Assembly (NCBI GenBank): GCA_002343485.1 | Contig: DDST01000004.1 | Coordinates: forward strand, 1 to 30,711 | DNA: 30,711 nucleotides | Reading direction: 5' to 3' | Origin: Proteobacteria bacterium UBA2383 | GTDB taxonomy: Bacteria > Pseudomonadota > Gammaproteobacteria > Competibacterales > Competibacteraceae | In this document: positions 23,654-30,711 of the stretch, one piece after another | Position numbering within the stretch: position 1 is the first letter of the stretch | Layout: every line of letters begins with the position of its first letter | Translations under genes and position numbers: made by a program | Notes under the pieces: generated by a model | The model's input: only the letters and a program-made list of their open reading frames with translations | Told to the model about the DNA's origin: nothing | Database searches by the model: none

Positions 23654-26374
23654 ATGGATATTGGAATGCGTCTTGAGGAACTTGCGCAAGCTTATGCCGC
23701 CGGCCGGTTGAATGAGAGTGAACTGGCACGTCTTCAAGGAGAGGCTTTGCGTGAAATGAACGAAGAAGGCAATGCCCCGCGATCGTTAGTCGGTGACTTG
23801 GCCGTGAGTATCTCTCAGGAAACTAATCTGGGTGGATATCCTGTTCCAGGATCTGCTGCTTCGGAAGTCCTTGAAATTGGGAGGGTCATTGGCCCTCCCG
23901 AACGATCGGTGCGACTCGTGCATGACCTGAGTGGCAAGGGGCGTATCTGGTTGGTACGCGTTGTTGCGCCATCACCGGAGAATTATGGATCAACGGATGA
24001 GTTTCGGGTCATCAAGATCTTCTTGCCCACCAGCTATGAGCCGGGGCTGCGCGATGTTGGGCGCGATGAGCGATCTTTACGGGCCGATTTGATCGGTTTG
24101 CGTTCCTATCTTACCAAGGTTAAAGCGCGGGTAGAACTGGCTGTTAAACTCGATCATCCTTGCATCAACCGTACGTATGGATGGCGGCAGGGTGTTGATG
24201 GGTGGCCATTCGTTGAAATGGACTATGTTGATCCACGTCAAGGCCGCACCTTGGCACAATGGCTTGGCCAGGAAGGGAAAAATGGCCTGCCTTGGGAAGT
24301 TGTCTCCAAATGGATGCATCCAGTGGCGTCTGCTCTGGATTACGCACGCCAAGAGTATCGATTTGCCTGCCAGCATCTTGATACCGATACGGTTTTTATC
24401 ACTGATCAGGGCGCAGTCAAACTGTTGAGCTTTGGCTTGGCTACGGAAATCCGGGAGCCACGCAGCGTTCTGTTCAGTATCAGCGGGGCAGGGCGGGAAA
24501 CTGCAGGAGAAGGCGCAGTTGAATCGGTTGTAGCCGAAACCGCCTTTCGCCGTGATGTCTTCGCGCTGGCATTGCTAATCTACCACCTGTTGACTGGACA
24601 TAGCGCCTATGAAGCCCAGAACGAGTCACCGGGCGCAATGTTGCGGCCATCCGGATTGACCGATGCTGCTTGGCAGATTTTGCGGCGAGGGCTGGCGTAT
24701 CCCAGCGAATTATGTCCGATAGATGCAGGCCAGTTTATTCAGAATCTGGATGCCGCGCAGCGATCGGCGGTAGTGACGCCATCAACCCGCCGTCCTTTGC
24801 CAAAATGGATTTGGGGACTTGCAGCAGGGTTGGTCCTGGTGGTTAGCCTAGGGCTTTGGTTGCGGACACCTGTTGAACCAGGATCCGTCATTACTCCGCC
24901 TGGGCCTGCGGGCACAGTGGAAATCCGGCCGGGTGATATTTCCTCTGAGGAGGAGAGGCGGGAAGATAAACAGCCCGAGGAAGGCCTATTGTTGCAGCAA
25001 GCCGAACGTGAAGCCGATTTGCGGGCTTTCGAAGCCGCACAAGGGATGGATGCCATCGCCGCTTATCGGCTTTATTTGCGGCGCTGCCCGCAGTGTGGCT
25101 ATGGGAAGGAAGCGCGGGCTGCTATCCAAAACTTGGAAAACCGCAAAAAGGTGGAGACCCTTAAGGCCGATTTTGAGGTGCTGGTATCGGCGCTGGAAGA
25201 AGGACGTGAGGGGCGGAGTGACGAAGCCTTGTCCCAGTTAAATGCCTTGGCAGCGCTGGTGCCTGATGATCCTGCAGTCACTGCCGGACGGCAACGGCTA
25301 GTGCATACCTGGTCCAAATTAGCGTTGATGAGCCTCAATAAATCCGATCCGGATAAAGCCCGCCAGTGGTTGAGAAAGGTTGAATCAGTGCAACCGGAAC
25401 TGCCCGAACTGGTTGCATTAAAACAGGCGCTTAAACAGGCTGATGCAGCGGAGCGGCTTAGGCAGACCGATGCTGAATCCTTCGCCATGGCCCGGCGCAT
25501 TGATACCCGCCGGGCCTACTGGGCTTACCTTGAACGTTGCGCGGCTGACTGTAAACATCGCACGGAAGCGGAAGTAGCGCTAGCCCGGCTGGCTCCCGCT
25601 AATCCAGTGTTGCGCGATCAGCTGAGCGATGGTTCGCAGGGTCCGGAGATGGTGGTGATTCCAGCCGGTGATTTTCAAATGGGATCATCATCTTCGGAAC
25701 CAGGACGTTACAGTGATGAGTCCTCCCGCCTGGTACGCATCAACAAGCCGTTTGCTATGGGCAAGTATGAGGTCATGTTTCACGAGTACGAACGATTTGC
25801 CGCGGCCAAGGGCAAGCCTTTACCCAATGATCATGGATGGGGGCGTGGTCGACGGCCAGTCATCAATGTGAGCTGGACAGATGCTACCGCTTACACTGAA
25901 TGGCTGTCCGGGCAAACCGGTCAGCGTTATCGTTTGCCCACTGAGGCCGAGTGGGAGTATGCAGCGCGTGCGGGTACAACCAGCAGCTATTATTGGGGCG
26001 ATGACCCGGATGAAGGTTGTGCCTTTGCCAATGCAGCAGATCTGGATGGTAAAAAGGTTTTTGTCGGCTGGACGGCGATGCAGTGCCACGATGGCCAAGT
26101 TTATACGGCGCCTGTTGGCAGCTACCGGGACAATGATTTTGGTTTGTATGACATAGCGGGTAATGTGCTGGAATGGACATGCTCGCCTTATGATAAGGAA
26201 TCGAAGGTACCGGTCCAGCGCTGCCAAGAACCTTTTGGAGATCAAGAGGTTGTGGTGCGAGGTGGTTCCTGGAGCGATGAGCCGCGTAATATACGTTCAG
26301 CGGATCGGCATCGCAGCCGGTTTGATTTCCAGGATTACTTTCTAGGATTCCGGCTGGTTCGAGAGTTGCCTTGA
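23654..26374 (+). CDS. Predicted pseudokinase fused to a periplasmic FGE-like domain
   Basis: A 906-residue protein. Residues 6-33 resemble a SHOCT-like helix pair. Residues 72-370 have a protein-kinase fold by comparison with the kinase at 26850. The stretch CQHLDTDTVFITDQGAVKLL then SFG aligns without gaps to HRDLKPANLYRRSDGRTILI then DFG there. The catalytic HRD is therefore CQH (239-241), Lys is Asp243, the metal-binding Asn is Thr246 and DFG is SFG (259-261). The glycine loop is also lost (GPPERS); only the VAIK-type lysine (Lys121) remains. A membrane helix (385-402) follows. Then comes a helical stalk with two repeats carrying close cysteine pairs (YLRRCPQC, YLERCAADC). Last is an FGE-like/C-type-lectin-fold domain (about 660-906; RLPTEAEWEYAARAG, GNVLEWTCSPYD, GGSWSDEPRN) that lacks the catalytic cysteines. 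It probably acts as a scaffold or sensor with the neighbouring kinase. Confidence 0.85.
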   Translation: MDIGMRLEELAQAYAAGRLNESELARLQGEALREMNEEGNAPRSLVGDLAVSISQETNLGGYPVPGSAASEVLEIGRVIGPPERSVRLVHDLSGKGRIWLVRVVAPSPENYGSTDEFRVIKIFLPTSYEPGLRDVGRDERSLRADLIGLRSYLTKVKARVELAVKLDHPCINRTYGWRQGVDGWPFVEMDYVDPRQGRTLAQWLGQEGKNGLPWEVVSKWMHPVASALDYARQEYRFACQHLDTDTVFITDQGAVKLLSFGLATEIREPRSVLFSISGAGRETAGEGAVESVVAETAFRRDVFALALLIYHLLTGHSAYEAQNESPGAMLRPSGLTDAAWQILRRGLAYPSELCPIDAGQFIQNLDAAQRSAVVTPSTRRPLPKWIWGLAAGLVLVVSLGLWLRTPVEPGSVITPPGPAGTVEIRPGDISSEEERREDKQPEEGLLLQQAEREADLRAFEAAQGMDAIAAYRLYLRRCPQCGYGKEARAAIQNLENRKKVETLKADFEVLVSALEEGREGRSDEALSQLNALAALVPDDPAVTAGRQRLVHTWSKLALMSLNKSDPDKARQWLRKVESVQPELPELVALKQALKQADAAERLRQTDAESFAMARRIDTRRAYWAYLERCAADCKHRTEAEVALARLAPANPVLRDQLSDGSQGPEMVVIPAGDFQMGSSSSEPGRYSDESSRLVRINKPFAMGKYEVMFHEYERFAAAKGKPLPNDHGWGRGRRPVINVSWTDATAYTEWLSGQTGQRYRLPTEAEWEYAARAGTTSSYYWGDDPDEGCAFANAADLDGKKVFVGWTAMQCHDGQVYTAPVGSYRDNDFGLYDIAGNVLEWTCSPYDKESKVPVQRCQEPFGDQEVVVRGGSWSDEPRNIRSADRHRSRFDFQDYFLGFRLVRELP

Positions 26375-26849
26375 GCAGATAGATGCTGAAAGCAGATTAG
26401 GTTCTGAATAGAAAGATCGTATGTTATGGATCTGGTGGGTAGCATTTTGGCGAGGCGTCGAGGGATTCGGTGAAGTCGTTTTTGGGTGGGTGAACCGATT
26501 TATCGAGGAATTGGATTGCCTGGCGGTCCAATTTGGCCCTCTTATTTGTAGCGGGACTATCTGGCGCGGCAATCACCGCTGAATGAGGAGAGGGGCTAAT
26601 CAAGCCATCGAGCATTTGGCGGTGATAGGTGTCAATTTTGGCAACTGCGAGTTCATGGCGATTCAGTTACCCAGGTGAAATCCCCTGGAACATGAATCTA
26701 GTGTGCCTTTGCAGCAGGGACAGGTAGAATCGCTTGAATGAGAGCATCGATCTAAATGAACTCATCAGTTTTAGGAGTGTTGAAGGGGCGATCCCCCGGT
26801 ACGGCCGACGATGCCCCATGATGCCCGCCGATGCCATGATTAGAAAACC
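26375..26849. other. 475-bp gap between the two kinase-like genes
   Basis: No recognisable gene. On the minus strand an open frame from about 26675 down to 26427 encodes a peptide with LAVAKIDTYHRQMLDGLI and many Pro/Ser, but it lacks a start with a ribosome binding site and resembles nothing I know. It may be a gene remnant. The right end (26790-26835) has short repeats of GATGCC around ATG triplets just before the kinase start. The gap makes separate transcription of the kinase gene likely. Confidence 0.5.
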
Positions 26850-28826
26850 ATGATCAAAAAATCCAATACGCTATCCATCGGTTATCGCCTGCTTGACAAA
26901 TACCGTATTGAAGCGGTGCTAGGTGCGGGTGGGTTTGGAATTACTTACATGGCTGTGCATGAAGCGCTGCTCAAGCGTGTCGCCATCAAGGAATATTTTC
27001 CGGTGGAATGGTCCTACCGGGACGGTGACCATGTTTTAGCCAATACTCAAGGGGGATTGCCCACTTCTGAAGCGGGTGAAGATGCTTGCTATACATGGGG
27101 TTTGGAGCGATTTCTCAACGAGGCTCAAACCCTGGTTCGCGTCGAGCATCCCGGTGTCGTTCGGGTACAGGATTATTTTCAGTCCAACGGCACGGCCTAC
27201 ATTGTGATGGACTATGTCGACGGAGAACCGCTCAGCCAGATTTTGCAAAGAGAGAAAACCCTCCCGGAAGAACAGGTCCGCCGATTGATTGATGACGTGC
27301 TTCCGGCTTTGGAGGCGGTCCATGCTCAGGGCTATCTGCATCGTGATCTTAAGCCGGCCAATCTCTATCGCCGCTCGGATGGCCGGACGATCTTGATCGA
27401 TTTCGGAGCAGCCCGTCAAGCGTTGGGCCGGCGCAGTAAGAGCGTCACCAGCGTATTCTCCCCAGGCTATTCGCCTATTGAGCAATATCTGATTGATGGC
27501 AAAGGATATGGCCCCTGGACGGATATTTATGCCTTGGGTACTGTTCTCTATCACTGTGTGACGGGCGCGGCGCCAATTGAAGCCCCAGCACGCGTCCTCG
27601 ACGATCCTCTGCAACCGGCGGAAGAAGTGGCCGCCGGGCGGTATGGCTCGGTATTGCTGCGTTTGATCGATCGAGCTATTGCAGTGCGTCCCGAGAAGCG
27701 GTTTCAGACCATCAGCCAAATGCGGGCGGCGCTGGAGGCGCCTCTGGAAGAGGAGGAGCGCACTGTCAAATTAGAGCTGCCGCTTCGTTCAGAAGTACAC
27801 CGGAGTGGTGAGAAATTCCAACCAGTAATCGATCAGCCAGTCCGGCAGTCTTCTTCAGCGCTCGCTTTATCTTGGCAGGGAGGCAAGCGTCGGAGGGTGA
27901 TGGCGGCTGGATTGGGGTTGTTCGCTGTTATTGTTGCTATTGGGGCGGGTCTCTGGATCGTGCAAACGCCGACTCCTTCGATGGAGCAACCACCGGTTAA
28001 GCCGCTGCCACCCGTTGAATCGGTGACGAAAGGACCGCCTGCCAATCCCCAAGCTGGCCAAACGTATACCGATACCTTGACTGGAATGGATTTTATCTGG
28101 ATTGCGCCAGACTGTTTCAGTATGGGCAGCCCGGAAACTGAACCCGATCGTAGCGCCAATGAGGTGCTGCACCACGTTTGTTTGAAGGGATTCTGGATGG
28201 GTAAAACCGAAGTGACGAATGATCAATACCGGCAATTTCAAAGCAATCATGACAGTGGCGCTTATGAATCCTACACACTGAACGCACCAGCCCAGCCTGT
28301 CGTCCGCGTGAGCTGGCAGGAGGCAGTTACCTACGCCGGCTGGCTGTCGGAAAAAACCGGTCTGCGCTATCGCCTGCCGACTGAAGCAGAATGGGAGTTT
28401 GCAGCACGTGCCGGTCAGACCGGTTCCCGATACTGGGGCAACGATCCGAATCAGGCTTGCCGTTATGCCAATATCTATGATGAAACTGCTCGCAAGGCTA
28501 AGCCGTTCAATTGGGCAAACTATCCCTGTGAGGATCATCAGGCGGCAGCCGCAGCAGTTGGCCAGTATGCGGCCAATACATTCGGCTTATACGATATGCT
28601 TGGCAACGTTGCCGAATGGACCTGCTCTGAATATGACAGCGCCTACGCTGGGGGTGAGACCCGCTGTGCTGAGGGAGGCGCTTCATCCACGGGACGCCGC
28701 GTACTGCGTGGGGGGTCTTGGTCTGATTATCCGGGATTAGTGCGATTTGCCTATCGGTTTCCAGCTGCCCCGGAATATGGGAAATGGCGATCCGATATCG
28801 GATTTCGCCTGGTGCTGGAACCCTAA
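26850..28826 (+). CDS. Transmembrane Ser/Thr kinase fused to an FGE-like domain
   Basis: A 658-residue protein with an intact Hanks-type kinase at the N-terminus. It has the glycine loop GAGGFG (25-30), VAIKEY (Lys47), Glu91 in FLNEAQTL as the likely helix-C glutamate, HRDLKPAN (164-171), DFG (184-186) and an activation segment ending SPGYSPIEQY. A membrane helix (351-370) is followed by a Pro-rich linker. The FGE-like domain (about 405-658) has FIWIAPDCFSMGSPE, YRLPTEAEWEFAARAG, GLYDMLGNVAEWTCSEYD and RGGSWSDYPGLV. It lacks the paired catalytic cysteines after GGS, so formylglycine formation is unlikely; ligand binding in the periplasm is more plausible. Chlamydial Pkn1 has a related kinase-FGE fusion. 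No good ribosome binding site precedes ATG 26850. Confidence 0.92.
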   Translation: MIKKSNTLSIGYRLLDKYRIEAVLGAGGFGITYMAVHEALLKRVAIKEYFPVEWSYRDGDHVLANTQGGLPTSEAGEDACYTWGLERFLNEAQTLVRVEHPGVVRVQDYFQSNGTAYIVMDYVDGEPLSQILQREKTLPEEQVRRLIDDVLPALEAVHAQGYLHRDLKPANLYRRSDGRTILIDFGAARQALGRRSKSVTSVFSPGYSPIEQYLIDGKGYGPWTDIYALGTVLYHCVTGAAPIEAPARVLDDPLQPAEEVAAGRYGSVLLRLIDRAIAVRPEKRFQTISQMRAALEAPLEEEERTVKLELPLRSEVHRSGEKFQPVIDQPVRQSSSALALSWQGGKRRRVMAAGLGLFAVIVAIGAGLWIVQTPTPSMEQPPVKPLPPVESVTKGPPANPQAGQTYTDTLTGMDFIWIAPDCFSMGSPETEPDRSANEVLHHVCLKGFWMGKTEVTNDQYRQFQSNHDSGAYESYTLNAPAQPVVRVSWQEAVTYAGWLSEKTGLRYRLPTEAEWEFAARAGQTGSRYWGNDPNQACRYANIYDETARKAKPFNWANYPCEDHQAAAAAVGQYAANTFGLYDMLGNVAEWTCSEYDSAYAGGETRCAEGGASSTGRRVLRGGSWSDYPGLVRFAYRFPAAPEYGKWRSDIGFRLVLEP

Positions 28827-28855
28827 GCGGGAGAGGATGACCGAGGAAGCGCGCC

Positions 28856-30711
28856 ATGAGCAAGATCATCATAAAGTGGTTGATACTGGTGTGGATGTTA
28901 ACCGGCGGGTTACTGGCTCATCTGGCGCAAGCTGCTTCTGGAATGCCTGAAGTGCGGATGACCGCTACGGTCATCGAGTTCAGTGTGCGTGGCGAACTGC
29001 ATGAACAAGCCGGCGCGATCATTGCCGATCTGATGATGTCGGCGCTTGCGAATACGGGGCGCTTCACGCTGAAGGACCGTTTGGCGCTGTCAGCGGCGGC
29101 TAAGATTGCTAAGGAACAGGAACTGGGTTCTACCGGATTACTTGATCCTAAGACGGCGGCGGAACTGGGCCGGCGTTATGGTGTGGACGCTATAGTGACC
29201 GGTGGGGTCAATAAACTGGGAGATCTGATCACTGTTACGGCGCGATTGATCGATACCAAGACAGCTTCCCTGTTACGCAGCGGCCAGATTCAAGGCCGGG
29301 ATATCGACACTATTCAGATCAAAGTCAACGAATTAGCAGCGATGATCACGACGCCGCCGGAGCCGCCGAAAACCTACCGGTTGATGGTCAGGACTCAGCC
29401 TGCCGAAGCCAGCGTTCGCTTATTGAACAGCCCGATTCCTTATCAGCCTGGGGTTCGGCTACCACCAGGAAGCTATGAAGTTGAAGTCGGGCAATCAGGC
29501 TATATGGCGAGCCGGAGAACCGTCAAGATCGACGATCACGATATGGCAATTAATGTCGAATTGGAAAAAACCAAACGTGGTTTAACGATTCGTGCAGAAC
29601 CTGCAGATGCAACAATCCGGCTTTTGGGTATTCCGGGGACGTATGAGCCTGGAATACAGCTCGCACCAGGCAACTATGAAATTGAAGTAGCTCGTGAAGG
29701 CTACACCCCGCGTAAGTTGCCAGTACGGATTGCCGATAGTGATCTGACCGTACCCGTGAAGTTAGAAAAACAGCCGCTACCCCCGCCACCGGAGCAGTAT
29801 CGTCTGACGGTACAGGCAGATCCTGTGCAAGCGACGACCCGGCTGCTGAACATGAAAACTCCTTATCAACCGGGAGTGCAACTGCCGCCTGGCGAGTACA
29901 CGGTTGAAGTCAGCGAGGACGGCTATGAACCGATGAAGGTGACGGTTAAGATCGTCCGCAGTGATATCATCATTCCGGTAAAGCTGACCAAGCTGCCTGA
30001 ACCGGAAAAACCGGCAGTGTATCGGTTAACGGTTCGTCCGAATCCGTCTGACGCGCAAATTCGCATACTTAACATTAAACCTCGCTATGAACCGGGTATT
30101 GAGCTGGCGCCTGGCAGTTACACGGTAGAAGTTTCCCGGTCAGGTTACGAAACCCAGGTGTTTACAGCGCGCGTCGCGAATGCGGACGTGACCTTGCCGG
30201 TGGCGCTGATCAAGGAGCCTGAGCCCGTGCAGCCGGCATCCTACCGGCTCACGGTGCGAACCGAGCCGGCCGATGCGCAAATCCGGTTATTGGGCATTAG
30301 AGCCCGTTATTGGCCAGGAATCGAGCTGGCACCCGGCAGCTACACGGTAGAGATTTCCCGGTCGGGCTATGAAACCCAGGTGCTTACAGCGCGCATTGCC
30401 AGCGCGGACGTGACGTTGCCAGTGGCGTTGGTCAAAGAGCCTGAACCCGTACAGCCGGCGCTGTACCAGCTGACGGTTCGGACTGATCCGTCAGGGGCCC
30501 GGGTGCGGCTGGTCAATTCCTCCTTTACCTATCGGCCTGGAGTGCGCTTACCTCCCGGTACCTATACGGTGGAGGTTAGCCGGAGCAGCTACGAAACGAA
30601 ACAAGTCCCGGTGCGCATTTCCGATCGCGATGTAACCGAATCGATTACTTTGGAACAGATCGCTACAGTGGCGCCCCCAAGTCCAATCTCGATTCCGGCC
30701 CCGGCCCCGGC
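28856..30711 (+). CDS. Secreted CsgG/FlgO-like protein with PEGA repeats, 3' end cut by window edge
   Basis: A frame of at least 618 residues runs from ATG 28856 (GAGGAAG upstream) to the window end. A signal peptide (residues 1-26, ending LAQA) precedes a CsgG/FlgO/LpoB-like domain. That domain has VIEFSVRGELHEQAGAIIAD, LANTGRFTLKDR, ELGRRYGVDAIVTGGVNK and TARLIDTKTASLL. From about residue 172 come six PEGA-type repeats of about 65-74 residues. Each repeat has YRLTVR, then a Pro with variants of DAxIRLL, then YxPGIELAPGSYTVEVSRSGYE, and ends in a short strand before a Pro/Glu linker. The last residues are a Pro/Ala/Ser stretch leading off the window, so an unseen C-terminal domain is possible. 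PEGA repeats are usually surface or periplasmic and often occur near kinases. It starts 29 bp after the kinase gene, so the two are probably co-transcribed. Confidence 0.85.
   Translation, partial: MSKIIIKWLILVWMLTGGLLAHLAQAASGMPEVRMTATVIEFSVRGELHEQAGAIIADLMMSALANTGRFTLKDRLALSAAAKIAKEQELGSTGLLDPKTAAELGRRYGVDAIVTGGVNKLGDLITVTARLIDTKTASLLRSGQIQGRDIDTIQIKVNELAAMITTPPEPPKTYRLMVRTQPAEASVRLLNSPIPYQPGVRLPPGSYEVEVGQSGYMASRRTVKIDDHDMAINVELEKTKRGLTIRAEPADATIRLLGIPGTYEPGIQLAPGNYEIEVAREGYTPRKLPVRIADSDLTVPVKLEKQPLPPPPEQYRLTVQADPVQATTRLLNMKTPYQPGVQLPPGEYTVEVSEDGYEPMKVTVKIVRSDIIIPVKLTKLPEPEKPAVYRLTVRPNPSDAQIRILNIKPRYEPGIELAPGSYTVEVSRSGYETQVFTARVANADVTLPVALIKEPEPVQPASYRLTVRTEPADAQIRLLGIRARYWPGIELAPGSYTVEISRSGYETQVLTARIASADVTLPVALVKEPEPVQPALYQLTVRTDPSGARVRLVNSSFTYRPGVRLPPGTYTVEVSRSSYETKQVPVRISDRDVTESITLEQIATVAPPSPISIPAPAP
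29371..30659 (+). repeat. Six tandem PEGA-coding repeats
   Basis: Repeat units begin near 29371, 29575, 29791, 30015, 30237 and 30459. The period settles at 222 bp in the last three. Units four and five are the most alike at DNA level (long shared stretches such as CGGTAGA, TTTCCCGGTC and GAAACCCAGGTG), which points to recent duplication. The copy number may vary between strains. Confidence 0.85.

Noticed and set aside
27036..27719. 227-codon reverse-strand frame
   Set aside because: It is antisense to the conserved kinase domain and has no motif of its own.
23654..28826. A complete diversity-generating retroelement
   Set aside because: No reverse transcriptase, accessory gene or template repeat is visible. 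Only the target-like protein tails are present.
22006..30711. Type VI secretion phospho-regulation (PpkA/PppA) locus
   Set aside because: Kinase and PP2C genes fit, but no T6SS structural gene (such as TssB/C, Hcp, VgrG or ClpV) is present in the window.

Overview
The window looks like chromosomal DNA of a gammaproteobacterium. The evidence is the classical macromolecular-synthesis block (tsaD divergent from rpsU, a YqeY-like gene, dnaG and rpoD), the yebC-ruvC-ruvA-ruvB run followed by tolQRAB-pal-cpoB, a tRNA-Lys, and a cold-shock gene. The mix of housekeeping genes with Ser/Thr kinases fused to formylglycine-generating-enzyme (FGE)-like domains and PEGA-repeat proteins would fit an environmental lineage such as the Competibacteraceae. 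That placement is a guess from memory and is not shown by the sequence.

Layout. Positions 1-4486 (minus strand) hold rpoD, cut by the left edge, then dnaG, the YqeY-like gene and rpsU, with tsaD divergent at 4596-5612. Positions 5654-7700 (minus) hold nadA and, just downstream, an ADP-ribosylglycohydrolase. Positions 7971-11300 (plus) hold a lipase-like alpha/beta hydrolase, an OmpA-like beta-barrel protein and a 624-residue secreted thaumatin-like protein, which is rare in bacteria. Positions 11446-14400 are yebC-ruvCAB. Between ruvB and tolQ, where many gammaproteobacteria carry ybgC, there is instead a short reverse-strand EF-hand gene that appears broken by a one-base loss in an A run. 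Positions 14778-19903 are the Tol-Pal envelope system, with a shortened TolB N-domain and a 9-bp tandem repeat in the Pal linker. tRNA-Lys, a cold-shock gene with a long leader and a strong terminator follow, then an ElyC/YdcF-like membrane protein and a YdcH-like small protein.

The most unusual region is 22006-30711. A PP2C-type phosphatase (minus, followed by a small membrane protein) is divergent from three plus-strand genes. The first encodes a kinase-like protein whose catalytic residues are replaced (a predicted pseudokinase), joined through a membrane segment and an extracytoplasmic helical region to an FGE-like domain. The second encodes an intact Ser/Thr kinase joined through a membrane segment to another FGE-like domain. 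The third encodes a secreted CsgG/FlgO-like protein followed by six PEGA repeats and is cut by the right edge. Both FGE-like domains lack the catalytic cysteines of true FGE. Their C-termini resemble the C-type-lectin-fold variable tails targeted by diversity-generating retroelements, although no reverse transcriptase lies in the window. Together these genes look like a transmembrane phospho-signalling module that senses or organises something in the periplasm. That role is inferred from domain content and gene order only.
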